The translations under genes were made by a program, and so were the position numbers. Below are positions 12,173 to 24,193 of a DNA stretch of 64,000 nt, one piece after another (within the stretch, counting starts at the first letter, position 1; each line of letters begins with the position of its first letter). The notes under the pieces are model-generated. The model was not told the origin of the DNA. It did no database searches and saw only the letters and a list, made by a program, of their open reading frames with translations. Source of the DNA: Siphlonurus alternatus (Eukaryota; Arthropoda; Insecta; Ephemeroptera; Siphlonuridae); NCBI GenBank assembly GCA_949825025.1, contig OX463784.1, positions 5,505,931 to 5,569,930 of the forward strand. Direction: 5' to 3'.

Positions 12173-12366
12173 AAGCGGGATTTTTGGGCCCGTTTCTTCT
12201 GATTATTTCCCCTCAAAGTACGCCTTTCGTTATATTATTAGTGTCCAGTACAGATGGCAGCACAGGTTGTCCTTATCTCTTAACACATCTCTTCTACCGA
12301 TACCCTCTCATGCCATTCCGGCTAGCCGTAACATGGCTTATCTAAGCGGGCCTAAAAATCCTGCTC
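12173..12366. mobile_element. MITE with AGCGGGATTTTTGGGCCCG termini
   Basis: Left AGCGGGATTTTTGGGCCCG, right CGGGCCTAAAAATCCTGCT. 194 bp, non-coding, just 3' of the SKP2 stop on the minus strand. Confidence 0.65.
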
Positions 12367-12482
12367 GAAGCTTCGTCTGCTTGTCTTCGGTCTTATATAT
12401 CCCTCTATTTATCTGTATATCTGTTGGTTTCTACTTATTTCCAGTACCAGTTCACAATACACATCACTGCTAGAGAGGTGAC

Positions 12483-14517
12483 CTAATCACGCACCCTGAC
12501 TCCCCATATGCTGGTTCGTCGCACGCCAACAGTGGGGCGAGCGATACTGGAGAAGTAGAACTTGTTGATGAAGAGGCCGGGAAGTTTCAACTTCAACATG
12601 TTGATGGTTCCGTCGTTGAGCACTCCGTACATGTCGACGTACAACATGCTCGTCGAATCATTCAACAGCCTGCAACAACATACCAAGGAACCAATTTACT
12701 ATCAAGAGCACTCCAAAAAAACTACAATGGAGTATCGACCTCAATTTTTTTATTGCAGAAATGAATAGAGGGTGCAAAGTTATGCTACCATGAGTTTTCT
12801 CAGATTTTTTAGACAGGGAAGTATTTTTAAAAATTTATTGAAAGTCCTTTTTGTGACGTCACGCGGCGGCAAGTCCTATCTTTTTCTTAAGGAGCGGCGT
12901 CTCGTGACGTCACAAAAAGAACTTTCAATAATTTTTTAAAAATACTTCCCGGGCTCTAAAAAATTTGAAATAAATCAGGGTAGCATAACTTTGCACCCTC
13001 TATCCATTTCTGCAATAAAAAAAATTAGAGGTTGATACTCCATGGTGGAATTTTGTATTATGTTTGATAACTCATTAGTCAATTTTAAAATCAAACAGAA
13101 ATTGATGCAACAACGTTAACAATATCATAAAAAAAACTTTATTTAAATATCGTGGGTTTAATTCTTAAATATTTTGTGATGTTATTAATTTTTTTATTTC
13201 TATTTAATTTAAAGAATATTACGAGCTTTCACCACTTATATACATTTTTTTATTATTAAGTAAAAACTTTGGAAATAAGTGTAAACTTTTCTCATGCTTA
13301 AAAAAAAAAAAAAAAAAAAAAAAAATATTGCACATTACTACAACATAATAATGATACAATAATACATTTTTTAACAAAAAATTCATGCTCCTTCCAATGT
13401 ATTTTCACCAAATTCTATAAAATCAACCTGTATGTAAATACACAATTGAACCACTGGAATCCATTTTACCATTCAGTAAGCTGCCACCAAAACAAAAAGA
13501 TGTGTCAAGAGTAGATTCAACCAGAAAAAAACAGAATATAAAATAATTTTCACCAACAAATCGAAAACCAAAGCCTTTCTTCTTTTCTTCACTTTTAAGA
13601 CCAAAGAAGAAATATAACTAGCGTCCTTTTCTCCAATATTTTTATGATACTTTTACACTAAAGTACATAATTATGAAACTTCTTGGAATTGGTACATCTC
13701 TTTAGAGACTTGAATTCCAAGAAATTAATTTTCAGACTCCAGCGTAAAAAGATATTCCACCAACAAATCAATGTTGCCCGACAATTTTAACGTTTCTCAC
13801 TGTGCAACGACGTCAGCCGATAATCTGGACGCATGTGTCATTCAAATCTAACTGCTGGAACAATGAACTAGAACAAGGCAGCAGCTCTTTATTATATTTG
13901 GAAAAAAAAAAAAAAAAATCAAATTTAAAAAATTCTAGATTAATTTAAAAATCACTAATTCAAAAAAGTTATTTTTTCTCAATAGCACCTGAACGTATGC
14001 TTAATTTTAAATACAACTGCTAATTAAGAAACAAACCAACATTTGTATGACCTCTATTAATGGCAAGTTTTAAAAAGTCATCTAGAAATCAAATTTAAGG
14101 GGAAGGTAACACGACCAATGTTAAAAAAAAATCCCACACATGATGATTATTTGAAAAAAATTTAAAATGTTCTCCTCTACAAGTTATTAATTTTTAAAGT
14201 TGACTACTTTAACATGGAGAAATGGAACTTCCATGTTAAATAAGTCATCTTTAAAAATTAATAACTCACAAACTAGCTCGAATTTATACATCTGATATTT
14301 TTGATACTGAAAGAGGATGCAGAGGAGAACATTTTAATTTTTTTCCCATCATTTTCATGCGTGGGATTTTTATTTATTTATTTTTGTTTTTTTAACATTG
14401 GGTGCATTACCCTTAAAATATAAGAGACCCGGTTCTAACTCTGATATAGATTAAGATACAGTAATATTATTTGGATTGATAAAGGATCACCGTAAAGAAA
14501 CACCAAACATTCAAAGA

Positions 14518-14551
<34 letters not shown>

Positions 14552-17500
14552 TATCGAAGGAACTAAAACTATTGTTTGTGGTGTTACTGCGGCCAGTAGA
14601 AACAAAAGGTACACGTTAAAAAGATTTAAGGTATAACCTGAGAATTTGTCTGTCAAGGTCACACCATAAAAAAGATGTGGCAACACTGTAGTGCACTAGT
14701 AACGCAATCTGGGAGAGTGGGAGGTGACTACAGTTCCTGAGAGCGTTGCCATATTTTTTATCGCTTATTAATAACTATTAACGCCACGGTTCAGAAAATA
14801 TGAAAATAATTCAGAAAAATAGTCTAAAAAATTAGGTTTTAGTAACAAAAAAAAAATAAATAAATAAATAAAAAAATCTGTCGTATAGTTTTTTTTTGCA
14901 ATGCTAATTAACAAATTTAACATTGGAAGGATAAAAAATTTACATTTGAATAAATTAAGTATAAAATAACCAACGGTTAAAAAATTCTGAAAAAAATCAG
15001 GGCTAATTGGAAGACTGTCTACATAATTAATTTGAAGAACCTCTGTCGTTATGACATATTTCGTCCAAATTTCTTCTCAGGTTAAACCTTAAAGCTCATG
15101 GGTTAATACTCACTCAAAGTCTTGAGGAGTGACAGCATAGCAGCGACTCAACGACAAGTGCTCGAGCTTGCTGAGATCTGTCGAGATTGTCGAGATGCAG
15201 TCGCCCGTGATGGCAGTGCAGTCGCTCAAGTCAAACTCCACCAAGTTGGGACATGCAGCGACTATCTTCTTCACGTCTGAGGAGAAGAAAGTATTCTGCC
15301 TCTTAAAAACTGCTGAAGAGAGTTCAAATTACAGTAAGCAGTTAAACAATAAATGTGTGGCTAACAACATGAATACATTTAAGAATATCATTTAGTATCA
15401 ACAAAAATGAAAAACTAAGGAGAAAAAATTCTTATTTAAAATTTTATCATCAAATTGTTTTCTTACTTCGGAATGCATTAATAATTTATGTACAATTGAC
15501 TGACAATTAATTGAAATTTCAGCCTTTGACAATCAATTAGTACCTGCACTTTTCTAAAATCTGATTATAGAAAATTGATTGTGATTGTTACTGGTCATTA
15601 TTTCTATATGCAAACTTACAATTAAAGGTGAACTGAAGGGATTGCTTTTTTTTCCCTTTAGGGAACCTTATATTACCTATCCCATCCATCTGCACTAATT
15701 TTTTCATGGCAGATACTTATTGTGCTGCTGTAGGACAATTAGTGAAAAAGTGAAGTTGTGACGTATCAGCGACGGTTGGTTGACTTAAAACTCGCCGCGG
15801 TGAAAAAACACACGAGCTACCGCGAGCGACCGCGGAAACTGCCGAGGGAGCGGCGATCGGCTCGCGATCGCCACTCTCTCGGCAGTTTCCGCGGTCGTTT
15901 GTGTGTTTTTTCACCGCGCGAGTTTTAAGTCAACCAACCGTCGCTGATACGTCACAACTTCACTTTTTCACTAATTGTCCTACAGCAGCACAATAAGTAT
16001 CTGCCATGAAAAAATTAGTGCAGATGGATGGGATAGGTAATATAAGGTTCAAAAAAAGCAATCCCTTCAGTTCACCTTTAATGTTCAAATTAAATTTTTA
16101 TGTACCTTACTTTTTCATTTCAAGTGTGATACGGTAATAATAATTGTTTTAAAACAAATAATAAAAGTTAACAATCGAATTTAATAGAGGCTTCAAGTCA
16201 ACTGATTTTACAGTGTTCCAATCATCCTATCAAACCTATATGTAAAAAAAAACTCAAAATTACTGAAGGGAAAGGAAGGGTAGAAGATGTTTTTCAAATT
16301 AATAGTTTTAATACCGTAGTTATAGAGGCTTCAAGTCAGCTGATTTTTCGGTGATCCCACCCGCTATACCAAACCTATGTAAAAAAAACGTGAATTCGTT
16401 TTTTCACTAACAATAAGAATAAGATTTTTCAGGGAAAATTCCTTTACGGAACTTTGGTCCAAACTGAAAAATAAAGTAGATAATTCAAGATTTAGATTTT
16501 TTACTTGATTTATAACCGAGAAAAGTTAAAAAAACACTTTGCTTCATTTTCAAGTGCAAGATGAACCTTAGCGACAAACAGTTGCGCAGCGAAAGCGCAT
16601 CACTTGAAGCCTCCATTGAGAAGAAAAAAATCAAATTTTCTATAGCGTTTAGAAAAATTTTTCCGCCGGGAAACGCTTGCAGCCTCTATTTGAATATTTT
16701 GAGTCCTAACAATCCCACGCTGATGACTTACGTTCGTCGTTGAGCTTCTTCCTGCAGCCCGAGATGTTGAGTCTCTGGACAGACCTGGATACGGTGGTGG
16801 TAAGGGTCTCGATGGTTCCGATGCTCATTCGCGACCAGGCCAGGTTCAGAGACACCAGAGAGGTGCAGCACGCCAGGATTGCCTCCAGCCCGGCTGCGGT
16901 CAGACCGGAAGTGCCGGCCAAGTTGAGGGTGTCCAGAGCAGCGTTGTGGCCCACCGCCTCACAGACCTTCGAGTCCACCTTGCAGTTCTCCAGGCTGAGC
17001 TTACGAAGGTTGCGGCACCGACGTAGTATCTCATACAGACCTGAAAAGAAACAGTTTTAGTTTAATGACGAAGTGTGGTGAAAAGTATAACTTTTAAAAT
17101 AGGGCAGCAGAGGTTGTGTGCTTACAGGATAACACCAAGGATTTTTGTATGTATAACCTCTGGATAGGAGATCCCTATAACAATAGCATTAGAGCTACTG
17201 AGGCAAATCTTCATTGACACAAGTACTCAGTAACAGGATCATTATTTTTATCTCTTTAGTGCAATTCATTAGAGGGAATGGTCAATATTATAATAAGAGA
17301 AGGACGTACCTGTGATTGAGATCTGGGCCATGGACAAGTCGAGGAACTGCAGTCTGCACACGAAGTTCGGGGGTAGGTAGGCGCTCGTTGGTTTGATCAC
17401 CGGGTCTGGGAGCTGCAACATAAACCATTGTTATCGTTATTACATATATTTGAACAAACTGTTTTTAATTTCAAAATATCTCAACGTAGTATTACATTTT

Positions 17501-20500
17501 TTTTTAAAACAGGTTTTGGTCTTGTTCAAATTTTGACTTTTCAAAACTAGCCTTTTCTCTACATTAATTCAAAATAAGAATAATTGTTGGTACAGACTTT
17601 TAAATTTTTAATTTAATAAGCCCCCCCCCCCCCCTCCCCCATCTCTCTTGATGGTGATCATTTTTAACTTTCGGAAAGTTTAGCATTTCATAATGACAAA
17701 AAAAGTAACAATACAATTTAACTTCAGGGTCATAATATTTTAGTAACATTGTACTGTATGTTCAGCATATTATGAAAGATTTAAGGCAGCTGACCCAATG
17801 CTAAAAAAAATCCCATTCATGAAAATTATGAAAAAAATTAAAAATGTTCTCCTCAACATCCCCTATCAGTAGCTAAAATATCAGGTATACAAATACGATC
17901 TAGTTTTCAAGTTATGAATTTTTAAAGTTGACTAATTTAATATGGAGAAATGGAACTTCCATGTTAAATTAGTCAACTTTAAAAATTCATAATTCGAAAA
18001 CTAGCTCATTTTTGTATACTGTACCTGATATTTTACCTACTGATAGGGGATGTAGAGGAGAACATTTTAATTTTTTTCATAATTATCATGAATGGGATTT
18101 TTTTAGCATTGGGTCAGCTGATCCGTGTTATCTCTACCTTAATAATAATGTTAAAAAAAAATCTCTCCAATGCTTTCCAACCAAAAAGAGAAGGTTAGGA
18201 GTCCAATGAAATTATTTTACAGAGTACAATGACTTATAGGATCAATATTTTTACCAAAATAAATGACTCACAGAAAAGTTGAGAAATTAGCCTAATGACC
18301 CACCATTACAAATTCTTCCTTCTAATAAAAGATGATTCATTGCTACATTGTATAAGGAACAAAACAAAATGGCAAGATTTCAAGAGCAGATATTGCTAAT
18401 GGACACAATGGATTATTTGTTAAATACTTTAGAAGCAGCTGCAAAATCAGTTTCATAGCCCCAGGCATTGAGAAATGAGCTTCTAATATACTGTACATAA
18501 ATTTAACACAGGCTACCAAATATTTGCATTTTTCAGTTACAATATATTTTATTTTTACATTTACTTTTTTTCTCACTCCCTCTTGATATGTACAGTATTT
18601 GCAAGCAAGAGTTAACACCTGAAAATTTCCTACTCATTTTCACTTTCGATTGTGGGCAAAATAAAAGCAGTACTGCATAATTTACACCACTTCTGGAAAT
18701 TTTCAGGCGTTGACGGATTACGCTACTAGAAGATAACGTTGAAAAAAGTCCATTTTTTTTCTTCAAATAAACTTTATTTTCTCTCAACCGCCGTAGCAGT
18801 GGCGTGGCGCAGGGGTATGCACGCCTGCCTGGCATGCAGGCGGGAGTGGGTTCGAGTCTGCGTAAGGCTTTTTTTTTACTGATTTTTTTTTTACTTATTG
18901 GATTTTTGTATTGGATCCCCTTCCACGTTTCGCTTTCCGGTCCCTGATTAAAAGCCCCCCTTACGTTTCGCTTTCCGGTTTCATCTGATTAAAAAGTTTG
19001 GTTGGACTTTTTTCAACGTTATCTTCTAGGGGTCAGATATGGCGTTGACTCAAGTTTGTCTGTATGCATACTGAAATTTTAGATTACTGTTAAGTTAGGA
19101 TAAAATAAATAAACAAATAAATAAATAAATAAAGCACTGTGGAAAAAAATGCAAAAAAACACTTTTGTGCAGACAGTTTTCTTTTCTTTCTTTCTTTCCC
19201 TTTTTTTTGCGGGGGGGGGGGGGGGACAACAATTTTTAGTATTAAAAAAATTTCATGATGTGGCTTCTCTCAGATAATTTGCATTTTATCATGAAAATCA
19301 TCCAAATTTATAACATTATAACATAGTTTGCAAGTCTTCAAAATATTCCCCACCAACGGTAATTTTTTTCTGATAAAACGTCACTAAAAAATAAAAACAA
19401 AAAGAAAAATTCTCAGAATTATTGAAACTTTTAATTTGAAAGCTTCTTCTACCCCCACATTTAAGTTTTGTCAAATTTTTAATAAATAATCTTATTTTCT
19501 TACAAAATCTTGCTTCAATGCTGAAACAGCCATTTTGCCGTCATGTTACTTTTTTTATACATCGTTTCAATGACTGTAAAATCAACTGACTTTATGAAAT
19601 CATTGGCTGGTACTCATCTTATCCTAAGGCATGCTGTATTATCTCAATCCTAAATATTCACCTAAACTCACTTCAATAGCACAAAAATCACAACAAACAA
19701 TTTTACAGGCAATCTTGGTCCACAGACCCAAAGTAATTTAATTGTACTCACCGACACTCCGGCCAGTCTGAGGGTGATCACTCCCCTCTTGAGCACCGGC
19801 TCGATGTTACGAGCACGTAACGACTTTCCTCCGAGGTCGAGGCGGGACCACAGCGTTTCGTCGTAAGCGATCTGACGCCACTGCTTGCAGACGAGAGCAG
19901 CACGACACAACGTTGGCTTGGGCAGCCAGCGAAACACCATCAGAACCATCTCGTCAGAGAGGCGCAGAAATTGGTCTGAAAATAAAAATAATGTAATCAA
20001 GAAGGTGAGTATTAACCTATTAACGAAGTGGTGTATGTAAGAATAGAGTCCAAGGATGGAAGAGATAATAATGCTGCTATAGAGGCTTCAAGTGTTCCCC
20101 GGCGGGAAAATTTTCTCCATAAGCCACCATGTTACAAAATTTGAATTTTTTCTCGGTAACTATTAAATTATTCAAAGTATTAATTTGAAACCATCCCCCC
20201 CCCCCCCCATTTAGAGGTCTTCTGATAATGAATCAAGAACTTATTTTCCTCTAAAAAAAATTTTTAATGCCAAAAAAGCGATTTCGAGTTTTTTTTACAT
20301 AGATTTGGATTGGACGGTGGGAACACCGCAAAATCAGCTGACTTGAAGCCTTTATCCTATAATGTTATGTACAAGGTTGACTACATTTGATATTAACGAT
20401 GAATCGCAGTGGATTGGGTTTTTGGAACTGGACTCCTTGATTTGATTAAAGTAAAGATAACGTCGAACAGCTGTTCGACGTAATCCCCTTTGATTCACAT

Positions 20501-22516
20501 GTAAACCTTAGCAAATTGACAAAAATTCTGAAATTTTTTTGAGAGGCAGATATTAGTGCCTATAAGTCATAGCAAAAGTTTCAAAAACATTTAACGAGTC
20601 GATTTTTTTAAATTAATTTTTTAGTTTGGCTCTTCATGGGAAAGCCCTATGCTGAAAATTAAAAAAATTAATTTAAAAAAATCGGCTCGTTAAATCGGTT
20701 TGAAATTTTTTCTATTGCTTTTAGGCACTAATATCTGCCTCTCAAAAAAATTTCAGAATTTTTGTCAATTTGCTAAGGTTTACATGTTAATCAAAGGGCA
20801 TTGCGTCGATCAGCTGTTCGACGTTATCTTTACCTTAAAATTGCAGGGAACTTAAAAAAAACTCATCATTAAAGGGTGACATGCAAAGTTTGTCGTGGAA
20901 CTATTTGTTTAAACGAAAAGGCTGTTTTAACATTTAAGTTTTATAATTACAGGAAAATAATTACTTTTTATCATTTATTATTAAGACCCCCCCCCCCCCC
21001 ACAAGAGAAATGTTTCTGATTATTATAAAGAAATTGGAAGATCTCCAAAGTTATAAAATTAATGGCTTTTATAATCGTCATACTGAGGGGTCTGACGGGG
21101 GAAATACAAGAAAATTACAAGATGGTGGCTTATGAAGAAAATTTTCCCGCCTGGAAAAAGTTAAAGCCTCTATTACATGCAGTATTTTTCTAAGATAACC
21201 TTAAAATGAACCTAAAATTTTATTATTAACAATTACATCATTATCAAATATACCACAACTAGACAACTACAAATATAAAGTAAAAAAAAAAAAAAAAAAA
21301 TAGCAAACTCTCTTTAAAGATGGAATATGCACTCAAGAAATGTTACTAGCAAATGGTGGATATTAGCAATACCGTACATTATTAGTTTTCAGTTTGCATA
21401 ACACATAATTTTACAACAATCCTCATACAGAAAATCAGTGACCGGATGCACGCGTTTTTTTCGTGCATCCGAGATGCGCATCCGGATGCAAATTAATTTT
21501 TCGTGCATCCATGGATGCGCATCCGGATGCAAATTTATTTTTCATGCATCTGGGATGCGCATCCGGATGCATTCATTTTTCCCCGTGCATCTGGGATGCG
21601 CATCCGGATGCATTCATTTTTTCCTGTGCATCTGGGATGCACGGATGCGGATGCAAGCCCATTTTTGCGCATCCGTGTGCATCTTGCATCCACATCCAAT
21701 CCCTGCAGAAAATATATAAAACGGATAGGCCGATTTGCATTCCAGCTCTGCACCACTCCATTTATGACCAAATCTGTATGTATTTGTATACAAAAACATT
21801 GTAAGAAAATAAAATATCATACTTACTATTCCCATCATAGTGATGATATGATTTCCTCCTTAGCATAAATTTCTCTGCCTTGTGTTCAGGCGTTACCAGC
21901 TTCTTGAAATTGGGCGAGCCCGATTTGTCAAGCTTTTTCTTCTCCAGAAACTCAAGCTGCTCGGCCGTGATTTCAATGTCAACAGAATTAGGAGTGTCTG
22001 TATCTGTCGTGAATTCATACGAATCTTCTTCAAGAAGAGGATATCCCAAATCATCATGGGAGGAGTTTGGTTTTTCAAACAAGAATCCTGCATTTGATTC
22101 TGGTAAAGTCTTTTGCTTCTGAGGAACATCATCATCAATCTTCATCCTTTTCCTGAAAATAATCATAATGCCTAAATTAGTAATAATATCATATAATATA
22201 ATATCACAATTTTATAAAATATTTGCGAGGGAAAAATGCAAAAATTTACATAAAAATAAAAATATTTCTGACTTCATCAGATGGAATCAAGATGTCTGTC
22301 TTGCAGCATGAGCAAGCCACATTTCAAATTACGATATCTCTGTATTTACGACACATAGGAAGTAATCTTTAACTACACAAATAAATCAATGTACAAAGAT
22401 TGTAATTTAATTACTTACGATATGTTAGGACAAAAGTTTTCATCAAAATCACTGGCAATTTGTGTAGAGGATTGTCGTTGCCTTTTCCCTCCATTCATGG
22501 TTGCCAATGTTGCCAT
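12483..22516 (-). CDS. SKP2: S-phase kinase-associated protein 2 (SKP2), complete, 7 coding exons
   Basis: Substrate-recognition subunit of the SCF(SKP2) ubiquitin ligase, which in animals targets CDK inhibitors such as p27 for degradation; nuclear. Coding exons in gene order on the minus strand: 22516-22419, 22152-21827, 19975-19752, 17412-17310, 17040-16732, 15276-15114, 12669-12483. All junctions are GT-AG, phases join, and the total is 1410 nt (469 residues). After a low-complexity, acidic N-terminus, an F-box begins about residue 145 (LRLSDEMVLMVFRWLPKP...VCKQWRQIAYDETLW), followed by leucine-rich repeats (LRKLSLENC, LDTLNLAGTSG, LVSLNLAW, VQRLNISGCRKKLN, CPNLVEFDLSDC, LEHLSLSRCY). The tail FSSIARPTVG...IWGVR matches the conserved SKP2 C-terminus. 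The start used is the first ATG of MATLATMNGG; the second Met at residue 7 is also possible. The start lies only 160 bp from the left end of the large transposon block. Introns hold many MITEs and a minisatellite. Confidence 0.95.
12727..13043. mobile_element. Foldback element with ATGGAGTATC termini
   Basis: Inverted halves with shared ATTGCAGAAATG, GGGTGCAAAGTTATGCTAC and TGACGTCAC motifs around a centre at about 12880. It lies in a SKP2 intron. A half copy forms the first 155 bp of the window and runs off its left edge. Confidence 0.78.
13044..14094. other. SKP2 intron DNA, no recognisable feature
   Basis: AT-rich with A-runs at about 13300-13325 and 13901-13918; no exon, tRNA or complete element recognised. 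Confidence 0.55.
14099..14412. mobile_element. TTAA-flanked foldback MITE, GGGTAAG family
   Basis: Begins GGGGAAGGTAACACG, ends GCATTACCC, TTAA on both sides. One arm is partly deleted. It lies in a SKP2 intron. Confidence 0.8.
15626..16077. mobile_element. TTAA-flanked foldback element with GC-rich hairpin centre
   Basis: Termini AGGTGAACTGAAGGGATTGC and the complement, TTAA at 15622-15625 and 16078-16081. The arms pair almost along their full length to a central GATCGGCTCGCGATC-type loop. It contains GC-rich frames that are only palindrome shadows. It lies in a SKP2 intron; sister copy at 51135-51597. Confidence 0.88.
16321..16689. mobile_element. MITE with TATAGAGGCTTCAAG termini
   Basis: Left TATAGAGGCTTCAAGTCAGC, right GGGAAACGCTTGCAGCCTCTA. 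Related copies are at 20078-20360 and about 8035-8425, with fragments near 16186, 21120 and 34636. It lies in a SKP2 intron. Confidence 0.65.
17785..18138. mobile_element. TTAA-flanked foldback MITE, GGGTAAG-related
   Basis: Same core as the GGGTAAG copies (TGTTCTCCTCAACATCCCCT), with diverged ends GGCAGCTGACCCAATG and its complement; TTAA at 17781-17784 and 18139-18142. It lies in a SKP2 intron. Confidence 0.78.
18725..19033. mobile_element. MITE carrying a tRNA-Ala-like Pol III promoter
   Basis: Inverted termini GAAGATAACGTTGAAAAAAG flanked by TA on both sides, compatible with a Tc1/mariner-type TA duplication. It is non-coding and lies in a SKP2 intron. The left half contains the tRNA-like sequence annotated separately. 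The right half repeats TTTCGCTTTCCGG twice. Confidence 0.6.
18798..18868 (+). pseudogene. tRNA-Ala(GGC)-like sequence
   Basis: It has an A box TGGCGCAGGGGTATGC, an anticodon arm CCTGC/GCAGG around loop CTGGCAT (anticodon GGC) and a B box GGTTCGAGTCT, followed by a T-run that could end Pol III transcription. The T-stem and acceptor stem pair poorly, so it is probably a pseudo-tRNA or SINE-like promoter. Confidence 0.45.
20078..20360. mobile_element. MITE with TATAGAGGCTTCAAG termini, second copy
   Basis: Left TATAGAGGCTTCAAGTGTTC with GGCGGGAAAATTTTC, right CAAAATCAGCTGACTTGAAG then CC. A C-run lies in the centre. Confidence 0.68.
20450..20834. mobile_element. TTAA-flanked foldback MITE, second core type
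   Basis: Palindrome with arms holding GTCGAACAGCTGTTCGAC and CATGTAAACCTTAGCAAA. TTAA at 20446-20449 and 20835-20838. It lies in a SKP2 intron. Confidence 0.82.
21441..21700. repeat. Minisatellite with palindromic GCATCCGGATGC units in SKP2 intron 2
   Basis: About six tandem units of roughly 40-45 bp, each with GCATC...GATGCGCATCCGGATGC then an A/T-rich spacer ending TTTTTC. Open frames here are repeat artefacts. Confidence 0.85.
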
Positions 22517-22892
22517 GATATTTCGCGCACAAAATTTGAAAACCCCTTTTTTCTGAAATTTGATTGGCTTATCAAAATTTAAGCAGCCAATCAGAATGCA
22601 GAAATAAGATTTTTTACACAAGTGCTGACCTCTACATGGGCCGCTTGTGAACTAAATTACTGTAGCGTACTTCAATGAGTACGTTCGAGGTGACTGTCCA
22701 ACCCTGTCCGGACTGGTCTGTGAAAATGGCGGCATATCTTGGTCACGTGGTCTGAAACGTCATATTTACGTCACTGTCTGGTTTTGAAGAAAAAACGCGC
22801 AGTCCGACGGATCGACTGCTATCAGCTGTCGCAGCTGTGTTTATGGCGGGCGCGGGAAAGGCGGCGTACAGTACTTTTTTGGTACAGTAAAA

Positions 22893-23135
22893 ATGGAGCC
22901 TGCTGCTGTAGATCGTATTAGAAGGATAGTTTACTGTGCTTCAATAGTTTCTATTAATCTTGCATTGCCCTTACAAGCTCTACTCGATTCTTCAGATAGC
23001 AGTTCTGAAGAAGAACCTTTCGTGTCTAGACTAGAGAAAATACAAGGCTATGCTGAGACGACAGTGCCGCTTCAAACCCCAACTCAATTCCGTCAGCATT
23101 TTAGAATGATGCCAGATACGGTTGAACATCTCTAA
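22893..23135 (+). pseudogene. HARBI1-like transposase, N-terminal fragment
   Basis: An 80-codon ORF starts at ATG 22893. It has the layout of the N-terminus of PIF/Harbinger (HARBI1-type) nucleases: a short hydrophobic stretch, a Ser/Asp/Glu-rich linker (DSSDSSSEEEPFVSRLEK) and the lead-in to the HTH region (ETTVPLQTPTQFRQHFRM with TVEHL). It ends at TAA 23133-23135, before any catalytic DDE residues. About 115 bp later the TSFM exon starts, so the transposase body is missing and cannot be catalytically active. Its position just inside the left inverted repeat, pointing inward, fits the transposase gene of the surrounding element. Family assignment is from motif layout only. Confidence 0.6.
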
Positions 23136-23251
23136 ATACATCTCTAAAACAAACTCTTGGTAACTGCTTTGATGTACTGTACGATATGTGTTTAAGTGCA
23201 GATGTTAAAACACAAGTGAACTGTTGAAGCTCAAACTAAATCTGATTCTAG

Positions 23252-24193
23252 GCCTGCCTGAGCTCGGACCAACTTCAAGGATTGCCCTGCAGGAAGGACG
23301 GTTCTCCCCTGGCGGACCACATGGCTCTGGCGGTGGGCACTGTGGGTGAGAACCTCTCTCTGCGCCGTGCCAGCTGTTTCCGAGCCGTGGGTTCTGGCCT
23401 GCAGCTGGCTGGCTACACCCACCCAGCCCCCGAGACAGACCGGCCAGACAGCATCCTGCTGGGCAAGTACGGGGCCATCGTCGCCCTGAGTGGAGCCAGG
23501 GAGCCTGCACAGTCGCAGCTGTTAGGCAGACAGTTGTGCCAGCATATTGTCGGTAAGTCTCTCTTGTTAGCCCAGTCCCTAATCAAGAATTTGGTATTGT
23601 TGTAATTGTAAAAATTTTTGAGATTTAGAAGAGATCGGTAGGGTGCATCAGATCGATTGATTTACTATTTTACTTTCTACGTTTTTCTACAATTTTTATT
23701 TTGCTTTGTTTCCATTTTTAATTACTCTACTTCTCATGTTAACTACTTTACTATCAGCCTACTAGCTTCTATATACACATGTTTAATAGTGACCTTGTAT
23801 ACCTTATTATAAATAGCTGTGAACAAAAATTAATCCCATAATATAAAAGAATTACTAGTACTGTTATAATTTACATGTAGTGATGGATTGTATTTTGAGA
23901 TAATCGACTCATTATTGATATTGTAGGCCCCTTATATGAAGAAAACATTCCAGCAAGTTATAATTTCTTTCTGCTGTAAGAAGTTTTACTGACTCATTAT
24001 TGTTGCAGGTATGTGCCCTCAGAAGGTGGGTGACGTGACCACGGACGAGCCGAGTGCAGACAAGGACTCTGAGACGTGTCTGGTGCATCAGGAGTTCCTG
24101 CTGGACCCCAGTCTGACCGTCGGACAAGTCTTGTTGGACGCCGGAGTCTCGGTGCTCGACTTCACCCGTCTCGAGTGTGGAGAGAACGTCTAG
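23252..24193 (+). pseudogene. TSFM: Mitochondrial elongation factor Ts (TSFM), last two coding exons only
   Basis: EF-Ts recycles EF-Tu-GDP in mitochondrial translation. Two exons, 23252-23552 and 24009-24193, are joined by a GT-AG intron with matching phase and end in a stop. The translation carries EF-Ts hallmarks: DQLQGLPCRKDGSPLADHMA, VGTVGENLSLRRA, the ILLGKYGAIVAL strand, LGRQLCQHIVGMCPQKVGD, CLVHQEFLLDPSLTVGQVL and FTRLECGE. The N-terminal UBA-like domain and the TDFVARN-type region that contacts EF-Tu are absent. Upstream there is only the HARBI1-like fragment, the transposon end and the divergent SKP2 gene, leaving no room for the missing exons. The frame is open, so it may be a young captured fragment; alternatively a 5' piece lies elsewhere through misassembly. 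Function as EF-Ts is unlikely. Confidence 0.85.

Noticed and set aside
21463..21868. Overlapping ORFs with repeated CASGC/MRIRMH motifs
   Set aside because: Artefacts of the minisatellite unit read in several frames.
23205..23510. Minus-strand 101-residue ORF
   Set aside because: Antisense of the TSFM exon, which matches EF-Ts on the plus strand.
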